NCBI GenBank assembly: GCA_036346355.1
Contig: CM070591.1
Coordinates: 17,778,001-17,842,000, forward strand
From: Rhipidocladum racemiflorum
Taxonomy: Eukaryota; Streptophyta; Magnoliopsida; Poales; Poaceae
Length of the DNA stretch: 64,000 nt
Reading direction: 5' to 3'
Both the position numbers and the translations under genes were made by a program. Below are positions 1-10,723 of the stretch, one piece after another. The notes beneath the pieces are model-generated. The model worked only from the letters and a program-made list of their open reading frames with translations. It was not told where the DNA came from and ran no database searches. Numbering within the stretch: position 1 is the stretch's first letter; each line of letters begins with the position of its first letter.

Positions 1-470
1 AATTGGATGCTTCACGATTTTACTATGAATTGGATGCTTCAAATTTTGCCTAAGTGTTCAATTTTACCATGACTTGGATGTGTCAAATTTTTCCTAAGTG
101 TTTCAAATTTAGAGCATCCAAGTCAGTGTTTCAAATTTAGAGCATCGAAGTAATAGTAAAATTTACCATGACTTGGATGTGTCAAATTTTTCCTAAGTGT
201 TTCAAATTTAGAGCATCCAAGTCAGTGTTTCAAATTTAGAGCATCGAAGTCATAGTAAATTTTACCATGACTTGGATGTGTCAAATTTTTCCTAAGTGTT
301 TCAAATTTAGAGCATCCAAGTCATAGTAAGTGTTTCAAATTTAGAGCATCCAAGTCATAGTAAAATCGAACACTTAGCCAAAATTTGGAGAGAGCATCCA
401 AGTCATAGTAAAATCGAACACTTAGGCAAAATTTGGAGCATCCAAGTCATGGTAAATTCGGAATATGATA
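1..470. repeat. 99-bp tandem repeat with internal inverted arms
   Basis: The phrase ACCATGACTTGGATGTGTC recurs at 66, 165 and 264, an exact 99-bp period. Each unit contains GACTTGGATG followed about 45 bases later by its reverse complement CATCCAAGTC, so single units can fold back. From about 330 the right side switches to the reverse-complement version of the motif seen at the left edge (CACTTAGCCAAAATTTGG against CAAATTTTGCCTAAGTG). The block is AT-rich and has no coding potential. It could be transposon subterminal DNA or a small satellite patch, and it may continue beyond the window. Confidence 0.8.
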
Positions 471-531
471 ATACTAAAAATAGTGTTCGGGTGCTTTGTG
501 TGGTTAAGGGGAGTGGGACGCATTATATTTC

Positions 532-637
532 AAATGCTATCATACCGACACTACGGTACTAGATCATGTAAGAACTATGAAGTTAAGCTTGCTCGGGCTA
601 GAGTAGTACTAGGATGGGTGACCTCTTGGGAAGTACG
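532..637 (+). pseudogene. 5S rRNA-like sequence, copy 1 (degenerate)
   Basis: The stretch follows plant 5S rRNA nearly from its 5' end: ATGCTATCATACC, then GAAGTTAAGCTTGCTCGGGC, then AGAGTAGTACTAGGATGGG and TGACCTCTTGGGAAGT. The internal RNA polymerase III promoter blocks (A box near AGTTAAGC, C box near GGATGGGTGACC) are recognisable. The segment between them and the first 40 bases carry many substitutions, and the 3' tail (after about 637) is lost, so a functional rRNA gene is unlikely. It may be a dispersed pseudogene, a fragment captured by the neighbouring CACTA element, or part of a Cassandra-type retrotransposon, whose LTRs carry 5S sequence. Confidence 0.75.
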
Positions 638-648
638 TTAAAATCGAC

Positions 649-733
649 GATAGAACTCATTAGTTAAGCATGCTTGCTCGAGAGTAATACTAACTAGGAT
701 GGGTGACCTCCTGAATCTCTTCGTGTTGTTTTA
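649..733 (+). pseudogene. 5S rRNA-like sequence, copy 2 (5'-truncated)
   Basis: A second 5S-like segment starts about 81 bases downstream in register. It reads AGAACTCATTAGTTAAGCAT, TGCTCGAGAGTAATACTA, AGGATGGGTGACCTCCTG, and then CTTCGTGTTG, which resembles the 3' end of plant 5S rRNA. It therefore has the 3' end that copy 1 lacks, and lacks the 5' third that copy 1 has. A 4-base insertion sits before AGGATGGG. Head-to-tail partial 5S copies can come from a broken 5S array or from a Cassandra-like element with a doubled 5S region. Confidence 0.7.
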
Positions 734-735
734 AA

Positions 736-3179
736 ACTGCCAGAATATTTAATATAAACATTTATATCACTGCCAGATTTGGTGTGAGCCGGCAGTTGTG
801 ACACCACTGAGTGTCGTAACCTTATTTAACGTGCATGATAAGGTCAAAAACAGTATGAGATGTGGAAATAAGGTTAAAACCATAGGGTATGTAGGTTATT
901 AACGTTTCTGGGGTTTTGGGCCTTTCCGGGGGATTTTGGGCCTTAAAGAGGGGGTTGTGGGCTTTGGTGGGATGGAGTAGGAATCCATTTAGGATTAGGA
1001 AAGGGGCTTAGGGCTGGTAAAAGGGGGGTTCCCTGCCCCTTGGTGCGCCCACACCCTTGTTACCCTCCCCTTGGGCGCCCCCACTTCCTCCCCCTTGGCC
1101 CTAGCCTCCCTCCCCCCCTTGGTGGCCGTGCGCCCACCCTTGCCCTCTCCTCTCCACCTCTCCACCTCTCCTCCACCCCCTTGCTGCCCTAGGGTGGCCT
1201 CCCCACCCCTGCATCCTCGTGGATCCATCCGAGGAGCGAGGAGATCTATTGGAGTTTTTGTGTGTCGGGCAAAGGTATGATCATGGGAATCCTTGGGGTT
1301 GATCTAGGTACTGTTCTAAGGGTGTTTATCAAGTTTTTAGATCAATTGGTGGTGCTGGACTTGAGTAATTTGGATTAGATCTAGAAGTTGCCACGTTTCT
1401 GTTCTGGGACAGCATGAGCAGTCGACCTAGGGTTAGATTTTTCGCCAATTTAGAATCCGAATTTGGTCGTACAAACGTTGAAGAATTTGTAGATAATTTC
1501 TTTATATTTCCGTGGATATAAAGAACGTTAAATTCCGCCCAGCCGTTTGAAAGTTATGGCTGTTTTACCGAGCGTGTTAAAATCTGTGACATGATTGGAA
1601 CAGATCACGGTAATCTGTAGATTAAACAACTTTAGAGTCCGAATCAGTCTTTCCATATAACTAGAAAAAGTTGGGAAATTTCCTAAGCTATGCGAGGATG
1701 TACTCGTTTAATTGATTCGGAGTCCCAGAACTCAAGTTATGCCTTTTGCAAGGCTGCTGTCCCAACGGGACAGAACCTCTGTTTTTAGGTTTTGCGAGTA
1801 GTTGGCAATGTCGGGGTAGATGAGAGGTTGCGTACTGTTTTGTGGACATGATTGTGAGCGTGTGGTACCTATGTGCAGGTGGTGCGACCCCGGGAGTGCC
1901 CTCTACTTCCCGCCAATCCGTTGCCCGTGGTTGAGGCAAGTGTGTTGTAATGAATAGCGAGTTGTAGGTTGCTTGTTGAGAATAGATGGAATTGACTTCA
2001 TTATATATGATCACTTGCAATGCTTTAATGATTGCCAATGATATGATGAGCATGTTTATTAAGTTATGATGCCATGTGTTAATATGTGAGTTAAATATGA
2101 TGTTGGCATAAGTGCATATATGACATGTTACATGGCCCGGGTGGTGAGAAAGTCATAACTAATCCGGGAAGGTCGGTGAGAAAGATATGACTAATCCGGA
2201 GAGCCAATGAGTAAGTCCTACATCGTGATTCCATTCACCGCGGTGAACGGAAGCGAGGAGTAGGCACCCTCCATCTTCGGGATGGAAGGGGGGAGAGGGT
2301 GCACACCGACGGGTGTGTACTCAACCATACCGGTATGAGTTTCCAAGGAGACATGAGCATAGCATCGCATTGCATACATATTGAGGATGGAAATGTTATG
2401 TGATTATGAATGAGATGGTTTACATGATAAGAGTTATTATTGCCATGAAACTGTTCTTGTTGTACCATTACAATATGCTTGCTGAGTTTTGAACTCACGC
2501 TTGTGTTTTCTTGTTGTTTTAGGTACCATGAGAACGGCATGCGGGGAAGGGAAATAGACACAGGCCCGCACGTAGCTTCACCATTTTTTATTTCCACACG
2601 TCATTCTTTTAGTTTGATAATAAATTGCGTGTGATGATTATTGCTTTAAGGCTTAGCTTTGCTATATGAGAGTTTTATTGTTCGTTTGACACTTGGAGAC
2701 ATTAAGTGCTTGTTATTAGACTTAAATTGTCGTTAAGTCTTTAATTATTGCTATTTTTAGCTGTCTCTCATATTGCCATAAATTGCTATACTATTGTTGC
2801 TCCTTTAATTCATGTTAAAACAAAGGAGATGCTGCCGAAATCTCGGTTTTTAGCATGTGCGCCTCTGCTGGAATTTTATGTTAATTGTGGTATTTAGACG
2901 TTGTTTAGCTTATGTTTGGTAACATTCAGGCATATTAAATGCCGGGGTGTTACAGCAGTGATATGTACATATCACTGCCGGATTTGGTCTTTAACCCTAG
3001 AGATATCTATTATCACTGCTAGTTTACTCTTTAACCGGCAGAGATATGTATTATCACTGCCGGTTCTTGAGCCGGCAGTGATAATCCCGAGTATCACTGC
3101 CGACCAATCACTGCCGGCTCCCATAACCCGCAGTGATGGCGTTTTGGACCCGGTAGTGATATACTGTTCTGTAGTAGTG
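736..3179. mobile_element. CACTA-type (En/Spm-like) transposon terminus, split by solo LTR S1
   Basis: Read on the minus strand from 3179 the sequence begins CACTACTACAGAACAG, a CACTA-family terminal signature. Behind it are repeated subterminal motifs of the form ATCACTGCCGG, in both orientations, at about 2955-3150. The segment 3051-3084 is a near-perfect hairpin built from TTATCACTGCCGG and its complement around TTCTTGA. The 62 bases at 736-796 carry the same motifs, and joining across S1 restores GCCGGCAGTGATA. No transposase fragment is visible. The other terminus was not found, so it lies outside the window or is lost. The adjoining 5S-like and tandem-repeat DNA (1-735) may be inside this transposon. 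Confidence 0.75.
797..2954 (+). mobile_element. Gypsy-2 solo LTR S1
   Basis: The segment begins TGTGACACC, ends GGTGTTACA, and is flanked by the exact 5-bp duplication GCAGT (792-796 and 2955-2959). It matches along its length the LTRs of the full-length gypsy-2 element at 52262-60561. No internal retrotransposon sequence is attached on either side, so it is a solo LTR. Orientation is plus because the full-length copy places its polypurine tract before TGTGACACC. Internal landmarks are a CT-rich/GC-rich block (about 1040-1210), the conserved hairpins and ATACCGGTAT palindrome (2265-2336), and a duplicated GGTGAGAAAG...CTAATCCGG block (about 2140-2205). The host site lies inside CACTA subterminal repeats. 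Confidence 0.93.
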
Positions 3180-4670
3180 TAACAACATAGCATGCATAAT
3201 TTAAATCAAAATACATTTCAAAAACTAGGAGCAATATGGTCAAAGCTCAACTTGCCTTCGAAAAATAGCTGGTCTTGGTCCTAAGCTTGATCTTGGTCCT
3301 GATCTTCAACGTCCGCACCTTCGCACAGTTCAACGTCTACGCGTAGTAGATAAAGAACCAAATAAACACGGAAAACAACATACAAACACACATTCGAAAA
3401 ATGTTGTAAACTAATTCGTAATTTCACGAAAACTTCCAGATAATTAGTCTAGCATTTTCTAAGATTTATAAAATTTATTTTGATATTTTTGAATGTATAA
3501 TTTAAGAGATACAAAATTCGTAAGTTTGGACTTTCTGCCAATAATTTAATAGTTAAATTTATTATAAAATTTCATAAAAAAATACTATAGAAAGGTAATA
3601 ATTTTTACTAATTACCAAAATTTGTCTCAAGTGTTTTGGACTTAAAATGAGGTTGCAACAAAAATAACAAATTTCGCATTTTCTAAAAATGTTTACGTAC
3701 AAACTTGCTTTCGGTTTTTCTCCTGCATGGCACTGTTCAAGGTGTATATGCGTATTCTTCAGCCGTTGTTGCCTAATAACAGTAGGGGTACCGAATTAGG
3801 ATGGCCTCACTACAGTGTATACACGTATACATACATATATTCCTAAAATGCATATATATGTGTTCATGAGTATAGCCTATTATATATATGTATATATGCA
3901 TACTTCTTATCGTATATGCAATTCATCCTTATAAAATATGTATACATACATATGGAAAATTATACATGCGAATCGACCAAGTATACACAGGCGGATCAAC
4001 CGAATATAACCACATGTATATATATATGTACAACATGGTGTGTTACCTGTGTATATATATAGATGCGAGGACTAATATAGATATACGCATGCGCCTAGCT
4101 AGTGTGTATATATATACTAACATATATAATAGCGCACATCTTAATATACAAATATGTATACGCATGCAGCCTAATATATATACGTGTACAAGCCTACGTC
4201 GTACTAATGCATATATTTATGCCTGCATTCAATATATATATATCCGTACTAACATATATACGCTAACATGTCTATACATGCGTAAATACACACGACGAGA
4301 TCAATTGATCGATGAGATAGAGCGCGTGCGAGAGGAAAAAGAGAAAGAATACCGTTCGGCGCAGGCAGTAGCGCAGACCGTCGACGCAAGAAAAGGTGAG
4401 GGCGGAGAGTGTGTCGGCGGCGACGGCGGCAACGATGGCGTGATCGAGCACTAGTTCCAACGCTTGCATGGGAAGGGCACTCCTACATGTGGTGTTCTAG
4501 CTTTGCTACTACCTATCTTTGGTGTTGGTCTTTTCTCTGGAATGAGGATAGAGAGGGAAATGAGTGGAGAGAGTGACATGAAGAGCTAAATGAGGAAATG
4601 ATGGAAACTGAAACATTCATGCCTTACTTAGTAAATGGAAACGTTTCTAGTAATGGAGAAACGTGCATGT
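3180..4670 (-). mobile_element. Gypsy-1a LTR, distal part (minus)
   Basis: Read as reverse complement, this AT-rich segment is similar to the gypsy-1 LTR region at about 41090-42000. Shared landmarks include a GCGTCGACGGTCTGC-like block (about 4370-4390), a TATATA-rich stretch (3830-4260), GAATTTTGTATCTCTTAAA near 3500, and TTTGACCATATTGC near 3230-3245. The LTR resumes at 12554 after the Sirevirus-A1 insertion and terminates at 13101. It is cut at 3180 by the CACTA terminus. No gene was recognised. Confidence 0.65.
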
Positions 4671-5331
4671 TGTAGGATCGAAGTATACGAATATAGCAAT
4701 CAGAGGGGGGGTGAATGATTGTGCGGAAGCTAAAACCAAATTCTTGACCTATTAAAAGTTCACCCCAAAACAGAACCAAATAATTGCCTCGTTTTCGACA
4801 AAAACAGAATGACAGAGGTTTGGTAAAACGAGAATTACCGGAGATCCAACCGTCGAAACGATCTGAAATTTGGACACAAGAAACTAGATTCTAATACGAA
4901 TCGAACCCAAAAAGAATCAGCTCGATCGGACTTACGGATCAAAAGTTATGAGCTTCGCAAGCTTGCTGATCCAGAACTTGACGAGAATCAATCTAATCAA
5001 AACTTCAAGATTAAACAATAACTACTAATGATTGATCATCTTTACTTTTAGAAACACTAGATCAATACCATCTAGAGTTTTTTGTTGGATCTAATCAAGA
5101 TAAAACTTGAAGAACAAAAACCAATCTAGATCTAGAACAAGCATGCAAACAAGAACCAAAACAGAAAATCTTGTAGCGACGTGGTTACTGTAGCACGCAA
5201 AAATCTTGGAAGAATTGATCTTTATTTCTTGTCTAAAATACTCTCATCAAAAGAGTACAAACCCTAAAACCAAGCTCAAAGCTTGATGCGCTCAGCTCTC
5301 CTTGATGCCTTTCAACAGGAGACCCCCCACC

Positions 5332-5339
5332 TATTTAAA
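5332..5339 (-). promoter_or_regulatory. TATA-like box of Sirevirus-A1 3' LTR
   Basis: TTTAAATA on the minus strand is followed by a G-rich block with GGTCTCCT. The same arrangement occurs at 11385-11392 in the other LTR and at 28178-28185 in the plus copy. Its place downstream of the G-box repeats fits a U3 promoter. Assignment is by position and motif only. Confidence 0.55.
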
Positions 5340-5465
5340 GCACCAACCCACAAAGAGTTCAGAATACGATTCCTATTCCCTTGAAGGAATCCTTATCCAA
5401 CTCATCTCTACTTGGGCCAACCAGGCCGAGTACAACTCTTGCACGCTGATGGCAACCCTACCATA

Positions 5466-5570
5466 CTCACGTGACTAACACTTTGCACGCGTATGGCCAC
5501 CTGCCATACTCACGTGACTAACACTTTGCACGCGAATGACCTCCTGCCATTCTCACGTGACTAACCATTC
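5466..5570 (-). promoter_or_regulatory. Triplicated 43-bp G-box repeat in Sirevirus-A LTR
   Basis: CTCACGTGACTAAC starts at 5466, 5509 and 5552, exactly 43 bases apart. Each copy contains the palindrome CACGTG, the plant G-box bound by bZIP and bHLH factors. The same triplet occurs at 11519, 11562 and 11606, and at 27954, 27997 and 28040 (plus), where the middle core has become CAGGTG. Position upstream of the TATA-like box suggests an enhancer. Function is inferred. Confidence 0.65.
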
Positions 5571-5917
5571 TTCATGTGCACCATTCTCTTAGCCCGAACG
5601 TCCGCATGACATCCTTGACCACCAAGACCTCGGTTCCTCCTGAACCTAGTCCCGAACCTCAGTTCCTCCATGAACCTAGTTCCGGTCCCGTCATCGACCA
5701 CATTCGTCTTCGAGCAATACCTGCACATGAACAAACCACAAAACAAATCCGAGCACAAGTCCACGACTTGACTCAATGTCAATCCATGCAACTACTCACA
5801 TGAGCATTGCATAAAGTCCACTTCAAAAGAAGCATCATGAAATCATTACAAATTTCAAATTCACATTCAAAATTCAAATCCAAATCGCTCAAAACCCTAA
5901 TTGAGCGAAAGCGCATT

Positions 5918-6360
5918 CACGACGGACAAACAAAGTTGGTCCGTTGTATAAGGAAAAGTTTCTGTTCCAAGAAGCCAACCAAACGCGGAAAAACACGTTC
6001 ACAACGGACAAACAAAGTTGGTCCGTTGTACATGCAAAAATGGCTTCGGTCATGAGCTCAAAACAAAGCTTGTCCGGCGCAAACGTGCCACGCTCGGTTT
6101 CACAAAAGTAAAACCCTAGAAAAAGTCCATTCACGACGGACAAAAAGAATTAGTCCGTTGTACATGTGAAAATCTTGGTTCCAAGAAATTATCCAAACCG
6201 AAAAAGCTTGTTCACAACGGACCAAGAAAAACTGTCCGTTGTACATGTGAAAATGACTTCGGTCATGGGCTCAAAAACATGTTCACAACAGACCCAAAAA
6301 CACTGTCCGTCGCAGATGGGAAACTTACTGTTTCTTGAGAACTTTGTCCGGCGCTAATGC
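5918..6360 (-). repeat. Hairpin array in Sirevirus-A LTR
   Basis: Short inverted repeats of the form CGGACC - about 10-13 bases - GGTCCGTYGTG recur every 60-110 bases, with individual copies diverged in loop and stem. Equivalent arrays occur at about 11967-12430, 27209-27605 and 40130-40515. Repeated palindromic motifs in the LTR are a known trait of Sireviruses. Their role is not established from this sequence. Confidence 0.7.
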
Positions 6361-6474
6361 GTAACTTACTGTTTCTTGTCAAATTGTCAAAACACATGAA
6401 CAAACACATTTTGCAAATTCAAATCTAAGTTAATTTTTCAGTTCAAAGCCAATTTTTCAGCACATGATTTCACA

Positions 6475-7595
6475 ATCTCCCCCTTGATGAAAACATTGGC
6501 AACACCACTTAGAATTGATCATTTGGCATTCACTTTACCAAAGATTTTGAAATCCAAAGGATCAAAGACCAAAGTAAGAAAACACAGAAATCCCTCTTTG
6601 ACCAAAATGCAAAACAAAATCTCCCCCTGAGAATGAAAATGTGTGTGAATGTGCAATGCGCCCAAAAATTTCAAAAATTCTCCAAACTTCTCCCAAAATT
6701 CTCAAATTTCCAAATACAACTCTCCCTTTTTCTTTAAACTTTTCAAAGAAAGATTTCCAAATTTCTCCCCCTTTGACAATGGATTCATCAAGAGTAAAAG
6801 AGAGAACAGGTTCAAAATTTTTCCTGAAACAATGATTTCACCAAGAGAAACAAGGGAGTGCCAAGATAGGAAAAGATGAGCTCATTCGATCATATAACCT
6901 TATATATCACATAATATGCAAAATACATGATCTTGATGTGATTTTAACAAGTTAGGGAATGACATGCATCTCAACCTCAATTTAGTCAACTATAGCCAAG
7001 TACTAAGCAAGATCTTAGCAGAAAAAGCAAGACTTTAAAAATTGAAGCAACTAACAACTTAGGGCGAGCAAGTAGTTTCAACTCCAATCTAGTAGACCAA
7101 TTTAATCTTTAAACAATAAGTTGCATGTGGCATGCTTGAAGCATACTTCTTTTATTTTCTAGGAGTGGCATGCTTGAAGCATACATCTTATCTTTGAGGG
7201 AATGGCATGCTTGAAGCATACATCTTAACCATTTTAAGGAAAGCATGCTTGAAGCAAATAACTTGAAGCTTTAGCCCTTTTTTATTCCCTTTTCTTTTCT
7301 TTTGTTCTTTGATCGTAAAACATGCAAGAGTGATTAAGAGGTCTTATGAAAGAATAAAGTTGAAACCACACTTGCTTCATAGCCCAAATTTGTCAAGAGG
7401 ATTCAATATCAAGCCTAGAAGAGTAAGATATCACAGAGTATTTAGCTATAGGTAATCAGTCCAGGGAATTCCACAATGTCATTTTTAGTTCAAGTGAGAC
7501 AATTAGATTATCATATATTAGCTCAATTACATAACATATAAAGAAATATGATAAAGTGAGCTCATCAAGTGAAAGAACTTGGCAAAGAAACTCCC
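6475..7595 (-). other. Sirevirus-A1 3' noncoding region with polypurine tracts and dyads
   Basis: Between the RNaseH remnant and the 3' LTR lies about 1.1 kb without a convincing gene. The polypurine tract abuts the LTR at 6475-6486 (minus strand CAAGGGGGAGAT). More G5A-type tracts follow at about 6620 and 6770. Four copies of GCATGCTTGAAGCATAC or variants (7130, 7168, 7205 and a diverged one at 7243) form an 8-bp dyad with a one-base centre. Multiple polypurine tracts are known in Sireviruses; the dyad copies may be protein-binding or RNA-structure elements. Confidence 0.75.
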
Positions 7596-8219
7596 TCAAA
7601 ACAATCCCATTGGATGAACAATTCCAAGTTCTCCCGAATAAAAGCAAAACGAGAAGAAGACAAAGGTTTTGTGAAAATGTCTCGCCAATTGATGTTCAAG
7701 ATCCACATGATGAAGCACAATGTTGCCTTTTTCAACATGATCTCTAAGAAAGTGAAATCTGATGTCAATGTGTTTTGTTCTAGAGTGTTGCACGGGGTTC
7801 TTAGCAATGCAAATTGCACTAGTGTTATCACACAAAAGAGGAACACTATCCAAATTAACCCCATAATCTTTTAGTGTAGCTACTATCCAAAGAATTTGAG
7901 AACAACAACTAGCAGCAGCCACATATTCAGATTCAGCAGTTGATTGTGCAACAGAAGATTGTTTTCTAGATGACCATGCAATGAGAGAATTTCCCAAGAA
8001 GTGACATGAACCAGAAGTGCTCTTCCTATCAATTCTACATCCTCCAAAATCAGCATCAGAAAAAGATCTCAAACTAATGCATGAGGAAGCAGAAAGCCAA
8101 ATGCCAAAATCTTGAGTTCCATGAAGATACCTGAAAATCCTTTTGACAGCTTGTCGATGTGAAGCACGTGGGGAAGCTTGAAAACGAGCACACACAAGCA
8201 CGTGGGAAGAGTCTCTCAT
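7596..8219 (-). pseudogene. Sirevirus-A1 RNaseH remnant
   Basis: The minus-strand frame encodes the copia RNaseH domain: FRYLHGTQDFGIWLSAS near the start, DADFGGCRIDRKSTSG, STAESEYVAAASCCSQ, LCDNTSAICIAKNPVQHS and the terminal HHVDLEHQLARHF block. It aligns closely with the intact frame at 37728-38878. The upstream RT, including the YVDD site, is missing. The sequence jumps from the integrase/RT linker to ARFQASPRASHRQ. The last residues are altered relative to the intact copy, with DTEHQLVDIFTKP read as DLEHQLARHFHKT. Confidence 0.9.
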
Positions 8220-8531
8220 GTAAACCTCTAATTATCTCGTCCTCAACAGCATTATCATCATCTTTATGAACAAAGACACTCTCCCCCTGAACATATGCAC
8301 TTGTACCTGCATCATTTGAACTAGTGCCTTTTATAAAATGAAGTGGAAGAAGCATCTCCAAAGGCAACACTTTCAGCATGAGATGCACGAGTGAAGGAGA
8401 ACCAAATCTTATCACTGAACATATGAAGTGAGCATCCGAAATTCACTAGCCACATGTTCTCCCTCCTCGCGTGAGAAGCCTACATAGAAGCAGAAAGTGT
8501 CGAGGTCTCAGCATCGTTAGAAATAAGATGT
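8220..8531 (-). pseudogene. Sirevirus-A1 protease / integrase-RT linker remnant
   Basis: On the minus strand the gag frame ends at a UAG (8480-8482). It is followed in frame by ASHARRENMWLVNFGCS, the protease start, whose catalytic DSG has become NFG. Shortly after comes SSNDAGTSAYVQGESVFV, which in the intact copy lies between integrase and RT. Two deletions are therefore visible: one removing the rest of protease and all of integrase (junction near 8320-8340), and one removing RT (near 8215). The product cannot be functional. Confidence 0.8.
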
Positions 8532-10671
8532 TTAGGAATCCAAGATCTTGAGACACCTGACGGACAACGAGGGCACAACACAAGTATTCTTATGTACAAA
8601 AACAGATTTGCCTTTTTCCGTGTTTTTAGCATCAAAAGGTGTTTGTTTCACCCTAGGCACATAATGAGAAGTGGAGTGTGCCTTTCTGAAATTAGACCTA
8701 GCATTAAACCTTTCTCTCTTTTGTTGTTTAGCTAGTCTAAAGCAAAAGTCTACTAAATGTCCATCTCTACCACAATGAGTGCAAGTGTACTTAACATGAT
8801 GTTTTGCTTTAACAAGAGAAGCAACATTTGCATTCATCATAGTAGAAGATAAAAGGCCAGCAGATTTGAAGACAATTTTCTTAGGTTCATTTGAAATCTC
8901 AAGTTTGTTATTGCAAGGAGCATAAACAATGAGCGAGGTTTAGTTTCATATGAAGCATGAAGATCAAAACCTAAACCTTTCTTGTTTGAGCTAACCTTAG
9001 ATTGATCCAAAATCATGTTTAATCTTTTCTTGCCATTAGTGAATCGTTCCAAAGAACTTTGCAAGTAATCAACTTTCTTGGCAAGAGTTAAACAATTATT
9101 GCAAAGATTATCAACCTTCTCTTTACATTTTACGACAAGTAGAGCATGAAAGAACCTCATGTGTAAGCAGATTATCAGTCAATTGAGAAATCCTAGCATT
9201 TGCATCTTTCAATTTTAATTCAAGAGTTGAGCATTTAGAACAAGAAGTTAAACCATGCAAATCATCAGTGGAACAGCTAGCATGTTTAACATGTTTATCA
9301 TTTTTCTCATTTAGATGCAACAGAAGAGCATGTTCTTTCCTAAGCAAAGTAAGCTCATTGTAAATTAAGTCACATGATTTGCAAGCATCATCATCAGGAA
9401 TCAAGGTTTTAAGTCTAGCAATTTCAGCATTCAATGACCCACAACAAAATCATGTTTCTTAATTTTCTTATCACGTTTATCAAGCAATTTACCAAGACGA
9501 GCAACAAAGCAATAGCTAATTCATCGTAAGAAGGATCTACCTCATTGAAGTCGCTGTCATGATCGCCTCTGAAGCTGTCGCTGCTTTTGGCCATGAGACA
9601 CAACCCCGTCAACTCATGCTTGCTTGGAGTTGCATCATCCTCGCTGCTCTCCGAATTCACATCGCTCAAATTGACTTGTTCAAGAGCGGAAAGAACTCGA
9701 TGGACAACTTTGCGGTTGATGAAGTTCTTCTTCTTTCTATCACTTGGAGAGAACTTCTTCTTCTCTTTTCTTCTGTCGTTGTCCTTCTCCTCCCTTGATG
9801 CTTTACTTGCAAGTTTTGGACAGTTTGGACGAATATGGTCGAGATCACCACACTCATAGCATCTTGGAGGATTACCACCACCTCTCTTTCTCTTTATCAC
9901 ATTTTGCAAAGCTTTGTTAAAGCGAGAAGAGAGTAGTGACAAGTCTTCTCGGAATTGCTCAATCTGTTCATCGGTTAGTGAAGACAAGAAAGATAGAGCA
10001 AAACTTGAAGCAGCACCATTATGAGATATGCTAGATTGCGATGTCAAAGCAATTGATTTATGATCATTCTTTCTAGCAAAAACATCTAATTCATGAGTTT
10101 TCAACTTAGAATAAAGAACATCTAAAGTAAGTGTACTCATGGTAGTAGATTCTTGTATAGATGTTACTTTCATCTCCCAAATAGACATGTCTAAAGCACC
10201 AAGCAATTGTCTAGCATTAGCAGCATCATCAAAGCTAACTCCAACAGCACGAAGATTACTAAGAATTTTATTGAAACGTGCAAAGAAGTCATCTAGCGAC
10301 TCACCGAGTTTCATCTCAAATCGCATGTATTCTTTTTTGTAAAGATCTTGACGAACCTCTTTAATAGTGTTAGAACCCTCATGGTAATCACAAAGAGATT
10401 TCCATACCTCATATGCGGATTGAAGATGAATCACACGATCGAAGTCGCTACGTCCCAAGCCTTGGATGATCAAGTTGCGCGCCTTGCTATTTGCTTCAAC
10501 ATGTGTGCGATTGGTGTCGTTGACGTTGTCGTTTGCAGGAACTTCATATGGCTTGTAGACCTTCTCCCAAATTGTGAAGCCCTGTGCTTGGATGAACGCC
10601 TCCATCTTGGCCTTCCAAAACTGAAAATCAACACCATCGAACACACATGGTTTTGTCGAATAACGATCCAT
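8532..10671 (-). pseudogene. Sirevirus-A1 gag (frameshifted)
   Basis: Translation starts at 10671 with MDRYSTKPCVFDGVDFQFW, the same start as the plus copy at 28899. The first 410 codons hold the UBN2/copia gag domain (KAKMEAFIQAQGF...YEVWKSLCDYHEG) and a zinc knuckle CYECGDLDHIRPNC. Later segments in shifted frames hold a long lysine- and cysteine-rich middle region and a second knuckle CTHCGRDGHLVDFC. Frame changes occur near 9430, 9140 and 8840. A gag with two separated zinc knuckles and a long C-terminal half fits Sireviruses. It would assemble virus-like particles if intact. Confidence 0.9.
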
Positions 10672-10709
10672 TGGTCTAATCACCGGTTAAGATAGATTAG
10701 AGAAACCTT

Positions 10710-10721
10710 GCTCTGATACCA
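10710..10721 (-). other. Primer-binding site of Sirevirus-A1
   Basis: TGGTATCAGAGC on the minus strand lies two bases inside the 5' LTR end. It is the usual plant primer site complementary to the 3' end of initiator tRNA-Met. Confidence 0.9.
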
Positions 10722-10723
10722 CT

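Larger units (their letters stand above)
4671..6474 (-). repeat. Sirevirus-A1 3' LTR
   Basis: On the minus strand it starts TGTGAAATCATG and ends GATCCTACA. It holds an array of short hairpins (about 5918-6360), a 43-bp triplicated G-box block (5466-5570) and a TTTAAATA box (5332-5339, minus). It differs from its partner at 10724 by scattered substitutions and small indels, for example around 5020-5050. Confidence 0.92.

Noticed and set aside
1..470. CRISPR-like regular repeats
   Set aside because: The 99-bp units are continuous, without unique spacers, and the whole window is plant retrotransposon DNA.
2235..2597. A repeated open frame of 100-165 codons (starting near MPFSWYLKQQENTSVSSK) found in most gypsy-2 LTR copies
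   Set aside because: It is antisense to the element, has no recognisable domain, is broken in some copies (for example S5), and recurs only because the LTR recurs.
3888..4454. A 188-codon open frame rich in Tyr, Ile and Thr
   Set aside because: It is the translation of a TATA-rich low-complexity LTR segment and has no domain; the element is on the other strand.
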